Positions 9,264 to 18,425 are shown, counted from the first letter of the stretch. The stretch: DNA of 64,000 nucleotides from Cupriavidus sp. WKF15 (GCF_029278605.1 NZ_CP119572.1:2914001-2978000), one strand, 5' to 3'. The notes: a model not told the origin generated them from the sequence alone. A program made the numbers and translations.

Positions 9264-9324
9264 CAGCCAGCGCCGCGCAAGCAATCGGCATAGGAGGCAG
9301 CCATCCGGGCTGCGCCCCTGCCAC

Positions 9325-9357
9325 ACCACCCGGCATGCGGGTCCGCACCGGGCGGTT
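9325..9357 (-). ncRNA. Group IIC intron domain V, intron 2
   Basis: A hairpin of AACCGCCCGGTGCGGACCC paired with GCATGCCGGGTGGT on the minus strand. The GNACCGCC...GGUGGU frame matches class C domain V. The 3' splice end follows about 40 nt further downstream. Confidence 0.8.
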
Positions 9358-9370
9358 CGAGAGGTTGAGG

Positions 9371-10729
9371 TTAAGCAAGGCGAGGCATCCCCAGTAGGTC
9401 GAAGAAGGCGATATTCAGCACGCGGTTTAGCTCGCCATCGCTGTTGCGCCACCAGCAGCGGCTGTTGGCCGCCACCCGCTGGGCTGTCGCATGCGCAGCC
9501 CCCAGCGCCCGCAATTCCCGGTAGATCGTAGTGCCGTAGCGCCAATGCTTGAGTTGGATCGCGCGCAACCGATGACGCATCCATTCGTCCAGCTTTCGCC
9601 AGACATGAGGTGTTTGCGCCAGCCGGAAGTAGGCCTTCCAACCCCGTACATATGGCTGCAGCCGCTCCACGACCGCACGTAGACTCCGGCCGCCTGAGCG
9701 ACCGGTCAGTTCGCGGATGCGTTGTTTGAACGTCAGCAGCGGCTTAACGGCCACCTTGCGCTTGACCACTCCTGCGGCTACCCAGAAGCTGTAGCCGAGG
9801 AATTTGCGGCCAAACGCGCTCGCCACCGCGCTCTTTGCCTCGTTGACCTTCAGGCGCAACTTGCCGTACAGCCGCCGCAACAGCGCCATCACCCGCTCGC
9901 CCGCCCTCCGACTGCGAACGTACACGTTCGCATCGTCGGCGTAGCGCACGAAGCAATGGCCTCGGCACTCCAACTCCTTGTCCACCTCATCGAGCAGCAC
10001 GTTGGCCAGCAACGGCGACAGGGGACCGCCCTGCGGCGTGCCCTCGTACCGTTGCAGCACCACCCCGCCATCCATCAGCCCGCTGTTCAGATACGCCCGG
10101 ACCAGCCGGATGACTCCGGGGTCCTCGATGCGCTTCTGTAGGCGATCAATCAGGATGTCGTGGTTGACTCGGTCAAAAAATTTTTCCAAGTCCACGTCCA
10201 CCACTATTCGCCGACCCGATTGCACGTACGACTGTGCGGCTAGCACCGCGTCGTGCGCACGCCTGCCGGGACGGAAGCCATAGCTATGCTCGCTGAAGGT
10301 AGGGTCCAGAATCGGCTGCAATACCTGCAACAGCGCCTGCTGGATCAACCGATCCGTCACCGTCGCGATACCAAGCTCACGCTCGCCTCCGTCCGGCTTC
10401 GGAATCGTTACCCGCCGTACCGGACTGGGCCGGTACGTCCCCTTGAGCAGTTGCTGGCGAATCTCCGGCCACGCCGACACCAGATGGCGAGCGGTCTGAT
10501 CAATATCCAGACCGTCTACGCCAGCGGCACCCTTGTTGCGTCGGACCCGCCTGAACGCCTGCTTCAGGTTCTCTCGCGTCAGCGCCGCTGCCAGCAGCGC
10601 CGACCCTGTGTCCTCCGGTTCGCGTCGCGGGCCGCCGGCTTCGTCACGAGCGAGTTCCCGGCCGGCTTCACCGTCCGTTTCCCTCGCTCGCCCCGCTCGC
10701 GCGGGCTTCTGACGCAATGCCTGTTGCAT
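9371..10729 (-). CDS. ltrA: Group II intron reverse transcriptase/maturase, no endonuclease domain
   Basis: A maturase of about 452 aa. RT motifs are in order: AFRRVRRNKGAAGVDG (RT1), IPKPDGGERELGIATVTDR (RT2), DVDLEKFFDRVNHD (RT3), RYEGTPQGGPLSPLLANVLL (RT4) and YADD at about 263-266 (RT5). These are followed by the X/thumb region ending in RCWWRN. No HNH domain follows, as in class C introns. The frame is open back to 10906. I chose ATG 10729 because the upstream 59 residues look like translated intron RNA. A GTG at 10747 behind GAGAGGGA is an alternative start. The protein appears intact and only distantly similar to the one at 3309-5012. Confidence 0.92.
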   Translation of the reverse strand: MQQALRQKPARAGRARETDGEAGRELARDEAGGPRREPEDTGSALLAAALTRENLKQAFRRVRRNKGAAGVDGLDIDQTARHLVSAWPEIRQQLLKGTYRPSPVRRVTIPKPDGGERELGIATVTDRLIQQALLQVLQPILDPTFSEHSYGFRPGRRAHDAVLAAQSYVQSGRRIVVDVDLEKFFDRVNHDILIDRLQKRIEDPGVIRLVRAYLNSGLMDGGVVLQRYEGTPQGGPLSPLLANVLLDEVDKELECRGHCFVRYADDANVYVRSRRAGERVMALLRRLYGKLRLKVNEAKSAVASAFGRKFLGYSFWVAAGVVKRKVAVKPLLTFKQRIRELTGRSGGRSLRAVVERLQPYVRGWKAYFRLAQTPHVWRKLDEWMRHRLRAIQLKHWRYGTTIYRELRALGAAHATAQRVAANSRCWWRNSDGELNRVLNIAFFDLLGMPRLA

Positions 10730-11141
10730 CGACACGGCTTCGAACACTCCCTCTCGTTCGGTCCTTCGTCGGTGGACTCGAGCCTTCCCGGCGCTACCCC
10801 CAACTAATATGACCTCTGCTGAGACCCCGCTCCGGCTCGACGCCGTCGCCCTTTCAGGCGCAAGGCGGGGCGTCCCCAGGTAAGAACGCACTCCTTCGCT
10901 GCACAACCGCCGGATTTACGCCGCCTCCCCTTGATCACAAGAACTTCGCGGAATTGCGCCCGCTCGTCCTGGTCGGCACCGCCTTCTATCCGGTTCGTGT
11001 CCCTCGGCTCGCAGCTTCGCTCCACGCTTCCTCCCCACGCTCGGTCACCCTCACGCAGTTGCGCTTCGCTTCGTTCGCTGTGATCAACTTACGGTGGGAC
11101 TTGCACCCACAAGAGTGCGCCCATGCTGGGCGCACGCAAGC

Positions 11142-11169
11142 AAAACGGCCCGCATCGAGCGGGCCGTTT
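11142..11169 (-). terminator. nadC intrinsic terminator, also the IIC intron target
   Basis: An 11-bp perfect stem AAACGGCCCGC / GCGGGCCGTTT (11143-11153 with 11159-11169) and a 5-nt loop. On the minus strand it is followed by TTTTGCTTGC and then directly by the intron. It lies 20 bp after the nadC stop. It may work in both directions, because nadB converges on it. Confidence 0.88.
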
Positions 11170-11189
11170 GTATTCTTGGCCGACGCAGA

Positions 11190-12053
11190 TCAGCCGACGA
11201 TGCGCAGCGAATAATCAGTGGCGCGCACATCCTTGGTCAGTGCCCCCACCGAGATGCGGTCGACACCGGTCTCGGCAAACGTGCGGATGGTTTCCGCATT
11301 GACGCCACCCGAGACCTCCAGCAGCGCGCGGCCGGCATTGATACGCACGGCATCGTGCATCATCGGCACCGTGAAGTTGTCGATCAGGATCGACGTGGCG
11401 CCGGCAGCCAGCGCCTCTTCCAGTTCGGCGAGCGACTCCACCTCGACCTGGACCGCCGCATCCGCGCCAAGCGCCAGCGCGGCCTGCATCGCGGCCGTAA
11501 TGCTGCCCGCCGCCGCGATATGGTTTTCCTTGATCAGGATGCCATCATAGAGCGCCAGCCGCTGGTTCTCGCCGCCGCCGACCCGGACCGCATACTTCTG
11601 CGCCAGCCGCAGGCCGGGCAATGTCTTGCGGGTATCCAGCACGCGTGCGCGTGTGCCGGCGATCAGGTCGGCATAGCGCCGCGTGGCCGTCGCCACGCCG
11701 GACAGCAACTGCAGGAAATTCAGCGCCGGCCGCTCGGCGGTCAGCAGCGCGCGCGCTGGCCCGGTAATTTCGCAGACGACGGAATCGGGCGCCATGCGGG
11801 CGCCCTCTTCCTGCTTCCATGTCACTTGCAGCCGCTCGTCGACGGCTTTCATGCAGCCGGCAAACCATGGCTGGCCACACAAGATCGCCTGCTCGCGTAC
11901 GATCACCCGCGCCTTGGCCTGCTTGTCCGCCGGCACCAGCAGGCCGGTCAGGTCACCACTGCCAACGTCCTCGGCGATCGCCGCGCCGACGTTGGCTTCC
12001 AGCGCCGCCTTCAGCGCCGGACCATAGCTATCGAAAACGGGATTCACGCTCAT
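11190..12053 (-). CDS. nadC: Nicotinate-nucleotide pyrophosphorylase (quinolinate phosphoribosyltransferase)
   Basis: NadC converts quinolinate and PRPP to nicotinate mononucleotide, CO2 and PPi. The protein is 287 aa, the normal length. It shows [26 protein letters not shown], the PRPP/quinolinate-binding [20 protein letters not shown], a KENH motif, and the C-terminal barrel segments [14 protein letters not shown] and [12 protein letters not shown]. The ATG overlaps the nadA stop as ATGA, implying translational coupling. It completes the NadA/NadB/NadC set of this locus. Confidence 0.97.
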   Translation of the reverse strand: MSVNPVFDSYGPALKAALEANVGAAIAEDVGSGDLTGLLVPADKQAKARVIVREQAILCGQPWFAGCMKAVDERLQVTWKQEEGARMAPDSVVCEITGPARALLTAERPALNFLQLLSGVATATRRYADLIAGTRARVLDTRKTLPGLRLAQKYAVRVGGGENQRLALYDGILIKENHIAAAGSITAAMQAALALGADAAVQVEVESLAELEEALAAGATSILIDNFTVPMMHDAVRINAGRALLEVSGGVNAETIRTFAETGVDRISVGALTKDVRATDYSLRIVG

Positions 12054-13201
12054 GCCGGACCGATTCCCTGGAACAAGGCCTGTTCCTTCGCCAGGTCGGC
12101 CGCGGGGCGGACATTGGCCTTTTGCTGCGCAGCGAAATCCAGCATGCGGTTGATGCAGACCACCGCCTGGCGGCCCGTGGCCGGATCCACGTGGATCTCA
12201 TTGCGGCCGGTCTCGAGCACCTCGGCCAGGTTCGACAGCGCGTTCATCGCCATCCACGGGCAGTGAGCGCAGCTCTTGCAGGTGGCGCTGTTGCCCGCGG
12301 TCGGCGCTTCAATGAAGTGCTTGCCCGGCGCCGCCATCCGCATCTTGTGCAGGATGCCGTTGTCCGTCGCCACGATGAATTCGGTCGCGTCCAGTTCCTG
12401 CGCGGCCGCGATCATCTGGGACGTGGAACCGACCACGTCCGCCTGCGCCACCACGTTGGCCGGCGATTCCGGATGCACCAGGATCTTGGCCTTGGGAAAC
12501 TCGCGGCGCAGCAGGTCCAGTTCGACGCCCTTGAACTCGTCGTGCACGAGGCAGGAGCCCTGCCACAGCAGCATGTCGGCGCCGGTCTGTTTCTGGATAT
12601 AGCCGCCGAGGTGCTTGTCCGGTGCCCACAGGATCTTCTCGCCGCGCGCATGCAGGTGCTCGACGATCTTCAGGCCAATGCTGGAGGTCACCATCCAGTC
12701 GGCGCGGGCCTTCACCGCTGCGCTGGTATTGGCGTACACGACCACGGTACGGTCCGGATGCGCGTCGCAGAAGGCGGCGAACTCGTCGGCCGGGCAACCG
12801 AGATCCAGCGAGCAGGTCGCGTCCAGGTCCGGCATCAGGATGGTCTTTTCCGGGCTCAGGATCTTGGCGGTTTCGCCCATGAAGCGCACGCCGGCCACCA
12901 CCAGGGTCCGGGCCGAATGGTCACGGCCGAAACGGGCCATTTCCAGCGAGTCCGAGACACATCCGCCGGTTTCCTCGGCCAGGTCCTGCAGGTCGGCGTC
13001 CACGTAATAGTGCGCGACCAGCACGGCGTTACGCTCCTTGAGCAACCGCCTGATGCGCGCCTTGAGGGCCTGCCGCTCGTCAGGGGAAAGCATGGGCGGC
13101 ACCTTGGCCCAGGCATGGGCCACGCAGCTGCCGGCGGCGTTTTCGGCATCCGCCAGGTTCGGCTTTTCGAACTCGACGGTCTTGATCGATTGTGAGGTCA
13201 T
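12050..13201 (-). CDS. nadA: Quinolinate synthase A
   Basis: NadA condenses iminoaspartate with dihydroxyacetone phosphate to quinolinate using a 4Fe-4S cluster. The protein is 383 aa. It shows [55 protein letters not shown] and HPES. The cluster cysteines fit [21 protein letters not shown] and the C-terminal [16 protein letters not shown] 13201 was chosen because AGGAG lies 10 nt upstream; the open frame runs 10 codons further without support. It is the first gene of nadA-nadC. Confidence 0.97.
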   Translation of the reverse strand: MTSQSIKTVEFEKPNLADAENAAGSCVAHAWAKVPPMLSPDERQALKARIRRLLKERNAVLVAHYYVDADLQDLAEETGGCVSDSLEMARFGRDHSARTLVVAGVRFMGETAKILSPEKTILMPDLDATCSLDLGCPADEFAAFCDAHPDRTVVVYANTSAAVKARADWMVTSSIGLKIVEHLHARGEKILWAPDKHLGGYIQKQTGADMLLWQGSCLVHDEFKGVELDLLRREFPKAKILVHPESPANVVAQADVVGSTSQMIAAAQELDATEFIVATDNGILHKMRMAAPGKHFIEAPTAGNSATCKSCAHCPWMAMNALSNLAEVLETGRNEIHVDPATGRQAVVCINRMLDFAAQQKANVRPAADLAKEQALFQGIGPA

Positions 13202-13272
13202 CTCCGGTACTCCTCTTGGCCCTTCAGGCAAGCAACTTCATGCGTGCGGCCATAACATGGGGGAGTTTATCT

Positions 13273-13303
13273 AAAACAAAAGCCCCGCCATGGGCGGGGC
13301 CTT
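13273..13303 (-). terminator. Intrinsic terminator of the desaturase gene
   Basis: On the minus strand, stem GGCCCCGCC / GGCGGGGC with a 3-nt loop, followed by TTTTGTTTTAG. It lies 30 bp after the desaturase stop and separates that gene from nadA. Confidence 0.85.
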
Positions 13304-13333
13304 GTGTAGCCATTCGGGCGCGCGCCGATTGTA

Positions 13334-14524
13334 TCAGGCGTAGCGGCGCAGGCGCAGCGAAAAATCGTGCAGCGCCTGGATGCCGCTGGCCTCGGCACGA
13401 TGGCACCAGGCCTGCAGTTGCTGCAGCAGCTGCTCGCGCGTCAGGTTGGAACGGCCCCAGATGGCGGCAAGCTCACGTCGCATCTCCACGAACGTGTGCA
13501 GCGACTTGCTCTGCTCGACAATGCTGGCCAGTTGCTGGCGCTGCGGCGCGGCCAGCTTGGCCTCGTCGCGGTGGAACCACTTGCTTGCCGGTTTGAGGAT
13601 ACGGTACTCGGCACCGCGGCCTTCCTTGAGCTGCTCCAGTTCCTGCCGGAACGCGCTCTTCACGGCCTTCGCATAGCGCGCCATCACGTCATAACGATTC
13701 GCGATGATGGCTTCCAGCGTGTTGTCGTCGACCGGACGCGCTTCGACGAGGCGAGCCTTGGGCGGCGTCTTCTTCACCTTGGCCAGGCCCACGGCCTGCA
13801 TGGCGCGGATATAACCCCAACCCACGTCGAACTCGTACCATTTGACCGAGAACTTGGCTGAAGTCGGGTACGTGTGGTGGTTGTTGTGCAGTTCTTCACC
13901 GCCGATGATCAGGCCCCACGGCGAGACATTGGTCGAGGCGTCCTCGCAATCGTAGTTGCGATAGCCCCACCAGTGACCCAGGCCGTTGATGATGCCGGCG
14001 GCGTGGATCGGGATCCACAGCATCTGCACGGCCCAAACCGTCATGCCGATCACGCCGAACAGTGCGAGGTCGATGATCAGCATCAGGCCAACGCCCTGCC
14101 AGCCGAAGCGCGAGTACACATTGCGCTCGACCCAGTCGTTGGGGCAGCCATGGCCGAACTTGGCGATGGTTTCCTTGTTCTTGGCTTCGGCACGATACAG
14201 CTCGGCGCCCTCCAGCAACACCTTGCGGATGCCGCGGGTCTGCGGGCTGTGCGGATCGTCCTCGGTTTCGCACTTGGCGTGGTGCTTGCGGTGGATGGCT
14301 GTCCACTCGCGCGTGACCATGCCCGTCGTCAGCCAGAGCCAAAAGCGAAAGAAATGCTGAGCAATCGGATGCAAGTCCAGCGATCGGTGCGCCATGCAGC
14401 GATGCAGGAAGATGGTGACGCCCGAGATGGTGATATGAGTCATCACCAGCGTGTAGATCACGATCTCCCACCAGGACCAGTTGGCAAGGCCATTGGCGGC
14501 CCAGTCAAGAATAGTGTCGAACAA
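13334..14524 (-). CDS. Membrane fatty acid desaturase (delta-9/acyl lipid type)
   Basis: An integral-membrane di-iron desaturase that introduces double bonds into acyl chains; the exact substrate is unknown. The protein is about 396 aa. Hydrophobic segments surround the three His boxes HRCMAHR, HRKHH and HNNHH. The C-terminal third is an extra soluble, helix-rich extension (from about VKKTPPKARLVEAR onward). The chosen start is TTG 14524, with GGAG 8 nt upstream, because the conserved N-terminus LFDTILDWAANGLANWSWW begins there. The frame is open to 14653 but that extension is unlike the family. A long leader with two hairpins precedes it. Confidence 0.9.
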   Translation of the reverse strand: MFDTILDWAANGLANWSWWEIVIYTLVMTHITISGVTIFLHRCMAHRSLDLHPIAQHFFRFWLWLTTGMVTREWTAIHRKHHAKCETEDDPHSPQTRGIRKVLLEGAELYRAEAKNKETIAKFGHGCPNDWVERNVYSRFGWQGVGLMLIIDLALFGVIGMTVWAVQMLWIPIHAAGIINGLGHWWGYRNYDCEDASTNVSPWGLIIGGEELHNNHHTYPTSAKFSVKWYEFDVGWGYIRAMQAVGLAKVKKTPPKARLVEARPVDDNTLEAIIANRYDVMARYAKAVKSAFRQELEQLKEGRGAEYRILKPASKWFHRDEAKLAAPQRQQLASIVEQSKSLHTFVEMRRELAAIWGRSNLTREQLLQQLQAWCHRAEASGIQALHDFSLRLRRYA

Positions 14525-14887
14525 ACTCTGTTCTCCGTCGGTTAAACAGGGGCTTTCCTTTGCGGCCGCCCCGGCGCCGCGCACAACGCGCAGAAAAAAG
14601 ACTGCAAATCCACTGATTGCGTAAGGGTCTGGCGTCCGCCACGGACCCGCCATCTGTTGGCGGGAACCCCTGGCGCGCAGTTCCGGCGCCGGCTATGGCA
14701 GGCGGGACAGGCACGAGCCGCTGCAATCTGGCGGCTGTCTGGTGTGGGGGCGGGATGCTCGCAGCCCGCGACAACCCGGCATTCTACCGGATCGCGCAAG
14801 CCTGAGTCATACGCTTTTTCCCGGAGTTTGACGAGGGACGATCAACTTTTGTTCCATTGTGCAGCCCTCGCCTGTTTTCTTATGCGG
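14525..14887 (-). other. Leader/intergenic region before the desaturase gene
   Basis: A 363-bp gap between the MscS-type gene and the desaturase, both on the minus strand. It contains a possible -10 box TAGAAT (14786-14781, minus strand, weak -35) and two overlapping GC-rich hairpins at 14646-14664 and 14625-14648. No gene was recognised, and no terminator with a T-tract is seen after the channel gene. Confidence 0.5.
14625..14664 (-). promoter_or_regulatory. Two mutually exclusive hairpins in the desaturase leader
   Basis: Hairpin A pairs CCCGCCA with TGGCGGG (14646-14664, perfect 7 bp, 5-nt loop). Hairpin B pairs GGGTC/GACCC and TGGCG/CGCCA within 14625-14648 with a 2-nt bulge. They share bases 14646-14648, so they cannot both form fully. 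This could be an attenuator-like or RNA-thermosensor leader; it is inference from sequence only. Confidence 0.35.
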
Positions 14888-16264
14888 TCATGCCGATTTC
14901 GCCACTTTCGGAGATGAGATGGAATCATCATCGAGTGACTGCAACTGCCCGGACGCGCCGAGCACGCGGACTTCCCGCTGCGGATACGGAATCGAAATGC
15001 CATGCTCGCGCAGTGTGCGCCAGATCGCGCGGTTCATGGCCGACTGCACGCCAAGCTTGCCGTTTTGCGGATCGGCAATATAGACCGCCACCTCATATTC
15101 GATGCCGCTGTCGGCGAATATCACCAGGAATGCCGCCGGCGCCGGATCCCGCAGCACGCGCGGCAGGTCGCGCACGCATTCCGTGAGCAGCATGATCACG
15201 GTTTCGGGGTCGGCAGCGTAGTCTGCCTGCACGCGCGTCGCCACGCGGACATTGGTATTCGAAAATGAGTGGTTCTGCACCGATTGCGCGACCAACTGCT
15301 CGTTAGGCACCAGCGTTTCGCCGTCGCCGTTGCGCACGACCGTGTAGCGGGTGCGGATCTGCGAGACGATGCCGGTGTACTTGTCCACCGTGATCTGATC
15401 GCCCAGCTTGACCGAGCGATCGAGCAGGATGATGAACCCGGAAATGTAGTTGCTGGCAATCTTTTGCAGACCGAGGCCCAGGCCAACGCCCAAGGCGCCA
15501 CCGAACACGGACAGCACTGTCAGGTCGATCCCCACCAGCGACAAGCTCAGGAGCAGCGAGACGAGCAGCAGCAGCGCCTTCGAAATGCGGGTCAATACGA
15601 CCTTCAGGTTCACATCGAGGCTGGCCGAGCGCATCAGGCGCTCTTCCAGCCATGATCCGAACCACATCGCCACCAACACGGTCAGCAGGATCCACACCAC
15701 TGCCATGAGGATGTCGGCCAGGCTCACCTTCTGCTTGCCGAGCGAGAAGCGCATGGCTTCCATCCATCCCGTCACATCGGACAGCACGCCCAGTACGTAC
15801 AACGCCATGGTCACCCAGACCAGCGTGGTCAGCACCTTTTCCACCAGCAGCAGCATGCCGTGCACCTGACCACTGCCCGAAAGCACGCGCCGCAAGATGT
15901 AGAAGGTGAAGTAGAGCGCGGTAATGCCAAACAGCGGCACAAGCGCCAGGCGCAGCACACTGATGGCCATAATCGGCTGCAGCGCGAAGCGGGCCACCAT
16001 GACGAGCAGCCAGCCGAACAGCGGAAACATGGCCCGCTCGAGGCTTGCGGCGGCAAATCGCAGCGAGAAGCTGGAAGACGCGTACCGGTCCTCGAGCCGT
16101 TTGACGATAAAGCGCGCCAGCGGCCACGCCGCCAGCAGGCAGCCCGTCAGCACCGCAAGCTGCCAGATGAAGCCCGGCCCACCCGCGTCGCGGATCAGGT
16201 CATCGAGCATCTTGCCGAACGTTGCATGGGAGGCCGTCAGGTCGGCCAATGGGTTTCCGCTCAT
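14888..16264 (-). CDS. Mechanosensitive ion channel, MscS family
   Basis: An inner-membrane MscS-type channel of 458 aa that would release solutes on hypo-osmotic shock. Several hydrophobic helices occupy about residues 30-260. The pore-lining TM3-like region is FGGALGVGLGLGLQKIASNYISGFIILLD (split here: GGALGVGLGLGLQ, then KIASNYISGF). A beta domain (VKLGDQITVDKYTGIVSQI, TLVPNEQLV) and a C-terminal alpha/beta domain ending IPYPQREVRVL follow. It has more N-terminal helices than E. coli MscS (286 aa). The gene stands alone between rsmB and the desaturase, all on the minus strand. Confidence 0.93.
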   Translation of the reverse strand: MSGNPLADLTASHATFGKMLDDLIRDAGGPGFIWQLAVLTGCLLAAWPLARFIVKRLEDRYASSSFSLRFAAASLERAMFPLFGWLLVMVARFALQPIMAISVLRLALVPLFGITALYFTFYILRRVLSGSGQVHGMLLLVEKVLTTLVWVTMALYVLGVLSDVTGWMEAMRFSLGKQKVSLADILMAVVWILLTVLVAMWFGSWLEERLMRSASLDVNLKVVLTRISKALLLLVSLLLSLSLVGIDLTVLSVFGGALGVGLGLGLQKIASNYISGFIILLDRSVKLGDQITVDKYTGIVSQIRTRYTVVRNGDGETLVPNEQLVAQSVQNHSFSNTNVRVATRVQADYAADPETVIMLLTECVRDLPRVLRDPAPAAFLVIFADSGIEYEVAVYIADPQNGKLGVQSAMNRAIWRTLREHGISIPYPQREVRVLGASGQLQSLDDDSISSPKVAKSA

Positions 16265-16335
16265 GGAGAATCTGCCTGGATACCCTGTTGCCGCACCGGC
16301 AATCGCGCGGGCCGCGCGATTGCTGGCAGGAGGGA

Positions 16336-17751
16336 TTACTGCGTACGCTCCAGCACGGCGGCAAAGAAGCCGTCGGTCTGATGCAGGTGGGGATATAGCG
16401 CAAACATGCCGCCTTCTGTCGGCAATGCAGGCACTTCGATCTTCTGCTCCGCCAATACCTGCGCCGCCGGAATCAGGCGGAAATTCGGGTGGGAAGCGAG
16501 GAAATCGCGCACGATTGCCTCATTCTCGGCCTCAAGCACACTGCAGGTTGCGTAGACAACGCGCCCGCCGCCCTTGACCAGCCGTGCTGCGGCGTCAAGG
16601 ATCGCGCTTTGCTTGGCTGTCAGCTCCAGCACCGACTCCGGGTTCTGGCGCCATTTCAGGTCCGGGTTGCGGCGCAGCGTGCCAAGTCCGCTGCAAGGCG
16701 CATCGACCAGCACGCGGTCGATCTTGCCTGCCAGGCGTTTGACCTTGGCATCACGCTCGGAATCAATGAGCACCGGGTGCACGTTCGACAGCCCGCTGCG
16801 CGCCAGGCGTGGCTTGAGATTGGCGAGCCGCTTTTCCGAAACATCGAACGCATAGAGGCGGCCAGTCGAACGCATGGCCGCGCCCAGCGCCAGCGTCTTG
16901 CCGCCCGCGCCGGCGCAGAAATCGACAACCATCTCACCACGTTTCGGCGCGACCAGGCTGCACAGCAGCTGGCTGCCCTCGTCCTGAACTTCCACCATGC
17001 CATTCACGAACAGCGGCAACTTGTTCAGCGCCGGCTTGCCTTGCATCCGGATGCCATCGGGCGCCATCGGCGTAGGTTCGGCGCGCAGCCCCGCAGCTTC
17101 CAGTTCGGCCAGGACCGCCTCCCGGCTGGTCTTGCCCACGTTCACGCGCAAGTCCAGCGGGGCCGGGCGCAGCCAGGCATCACCCAGTGCCGAGGCGAAG
17201 GCCTCGCCATGGCGTGCCACCAGGTCATCGAACAGCCACTCGGGCAGGTTGGCCCGCACGCGCGGCGACAGGCTCGCACGCTCGATCGTGGTCAGGCGGT
17301 CCAGCCACTCCGCCTCGTCCGGATACAGGAATGGCGTAAGCGTATCGCGCCCAAGCGTTGCGGCCAGGCCCAGCAGCGCCAGGCGGCGCGACGCCGAACC
17401 GCTGCCGCTTTCGGCAAACTGGCCGAACTCCACGCGCCGGCGCAACACTGCGTAGATCGCCTCGGCGATGATGCCGCGCTCGCGATGGCCAAGCTTGCTG
17501 TTCTCGCGGAAATAATGGCTCACCACGGCATCCGCCGGGCGCGCGAACAGCATGACTTTGCCAAGCAAGCGGTCGATATGCTGGATATGCGAAGCATGAA
17601 GCCCGCCCGGTGCACGCACTTGCTGACCGTCCGCGCCCGGGGCGCCTTGGGCCGAACGTGCCGCTTTGCGGAGAGGAGTGGACTTGCGGGCCCGCGAAGG
17701 TTGACGGGATTCCTTGGACGCCGGACGCGCCCCTGCCTGATGACGACTCAT
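16336..17751 (-). CDS. rsmB: RsmB/NOP-family 16S rRNA m5C methyltransferase
   Basis: A SAM-dependent RNA cytosine-C5 methyltransferase of 471 aa. A basic, low-complexity N-terminus leads to a helical NusB-like region (ENSKLGHRERGIIAEAIYAVL). The Rossmann domain has motif I DFCAGAGGKTLALGA, motif IV VDAPCSGLGTLRRNPDLKW with the PC cysteine, and motif VI YATCSVLEAENE with the catalytic TC cysteine. ATG 17751 overlaps the purN stop as ATGA; the frame is open upstream into purN antisense-like sequence and was not used. It is coupled to purN. The exact target base (C967 in E. coli RsmB) is inferred from family. Confidence 0.9.
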   Translation of the reverse strand: MSRHQAGARPASKESRQPSRARKSTPLRKAARSAQGAPGADGQQVRAPGGLHASHIQHIDRLLGKVMLFARPADAVVSHYFRENSKLGHRERGIIAEAIYAVLRRRVEFGQFAESGSGSASRRLALLGLAATLGRDTLTPFLYPDEAEWLDRLTTIERASLSPRVRANLPEWLFDDLVARHGEAFASALGDAWLRPAPLDLRVNVGKTSREAVLAELEAAGLRAEPTPMAPDGIRMQGKPALNKLPLFVNGMVEVQDEGSQLLCSLVAPKRGEMVVDFCAGAGGKTLALGAAMRSTGRLYAFDVSEKRLANLKPRLARSGLSNVHPVLIDSERDAKVKRLAGKIDRVLVDAPCSGLGTLRRNPDLKWRQNPESVLELTAKQSAILDAAARLVKGGGRVVYATCSVLEAENEAIVRDFLASHPNFRLIPAAQVLAEQKIEVPALPTEGGMFALYPHLHQTDGFFAAVLERTQ

Positions 17752-18413
17752 GGCTTTGCTCCTGCCGCCGGTACGCCGGCGGAGATGGCCATGAGCAATT
17801 GCGGCTCGGCCGGATTGACGTGTACGACCCCGTTCTGGACCTGCAGGCGCCCTTCGACGAACCATTGCACGGCACGGGGATAAATCACATGCTCGCAATC
17901 GAGCAGGCGGGCGGCAAGGCTCTCTGGCGTATCGACGGGCAATACATCGAGAGCCGCCTGGATCACGATGGGGCCGTGATCGAGTTCAGGCGTGACGAAA
18001 TGCACGGTGGCACCGTGCAGCTTCACGCCGGCGTCGAGCGCTTGCTTGTGGGTATTCAGACCCGGGAAGCATGGCAGCAGCGACGGATGGATATTAAGCA
18101 GCCGGCCGGCGTACCGGTCGACGAAGCCCGTGGTCAGGATACGCATGAACCCCGCGAGCACGACAAGATCGGGCTCGTAGCCATCGATGGCATCGGCGAG
18201 CGCCGCGTCGAAGCTGGCGCGATCCGGATACTGGCGGTGGTCGACCACGCCGGTGGAGATACCGCGGGCCTTCGCAAATTGCAGCCCGGCCGCATCCGGC
18301 CGGTTGGATATGACCGCGGCGATGCGCGCCGGCCAGCCGCCAGCCGCGCAGGCCTGGACGATGGCTTCCATATTGGAGCCCCGCCCTGAAATCAGGATGA
18401 CGATTTTTTTCAT
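17748..18413 (-). CDS. purN: Phosphoribosylglycinamide formyltransferase 1
   Basis: PurN transfers a formyl group from 10-formyl-THF to GAR in purine synthesis. The protein is 221 aa. It begins MKKIVILISGRGSNMEAIV with the phosphate-binding loop. It has AVISNRPDAAGL, the folate-binding LAGFMRIL, the catalytic NIHPSLLP (Asn-His) and the downstream ATVHFVTPELDHGPI containing the catalytic Asp. It is the first gene of purN-rsmB. A TAGAAT box ends only 6 nt before the ATG, so the mRNA may be leaderless; no Shine-Dalgarno sequence is visible. Confidence 0.97.
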   Translation of the reverse strand: MKKIVILISGRGSNMEAIVQACAAGGWPARIAAVISNRPDAAGLQFAKARGISTGVVDHRQYPDRASFDAALADAIDGYEPDLVVLAGFMRILTTGFVDRYAGRLLNIHPSLLPCFPGLNTHKQALDAGVKLHGATVHFVTPELDHGPIVIQAALDVLPVDTPESLAARLLDCEHVIYPRAVQWFVEGRLQVQNGVVHVNPAEPQLLMAISAGVPAAGAKP

Positions 18414-18419
18414 CGCGCA

Positions 18420-18425
18420 ATTCTA
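18420..18425 (-). promoter_or_regulatory. -10 box abutting the purN start codon
   Basis: TAGAAT on the minus strand, with 6 nt between it and the ATG at 18413. The expected transcription start would fall on or next to the ATG. The -35 is poor. Confidence 0.45.

Larger units (their letters stand above)
9284..11135 (-). mobile_element. Complete group IIC-type intron inserted after the nadC terminator
   Basis: About 1.85 kb on the minus strand. The 5' end GTGCGCCCAGCATGGGCGCA begins at 11135, and a GGGTGCAAGTCCCACCG segment typical of class C domain I follows. The 3' end has a domain V hairpin at about 9325-9357 and a short domain VI ending CCTATGCCGAT at 9284 (plus or minus 1). The 5' exon is the nadC intrinsic terminator, whose T-run and GCTTGC abut the intron. 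Insertion just after a terminator stem-loop is the known habit of IIC introns. The encoded protein lacks an endonuclease domain, which also fits class C. Confidence 0.88.

Noticed and set aside
7833..9641. A 602-codon minus-strand frame opposite nadB
   Set aside because: Antisense shadow. It also runs across the end of the IIC intron, which argues against a real gene.
10804..11214. Short frames upstream of the second maturase
   Set aside because: They lie in the 5' ribozyme portion of the IIC intron. They look like translated RNA structure rather than proteins.
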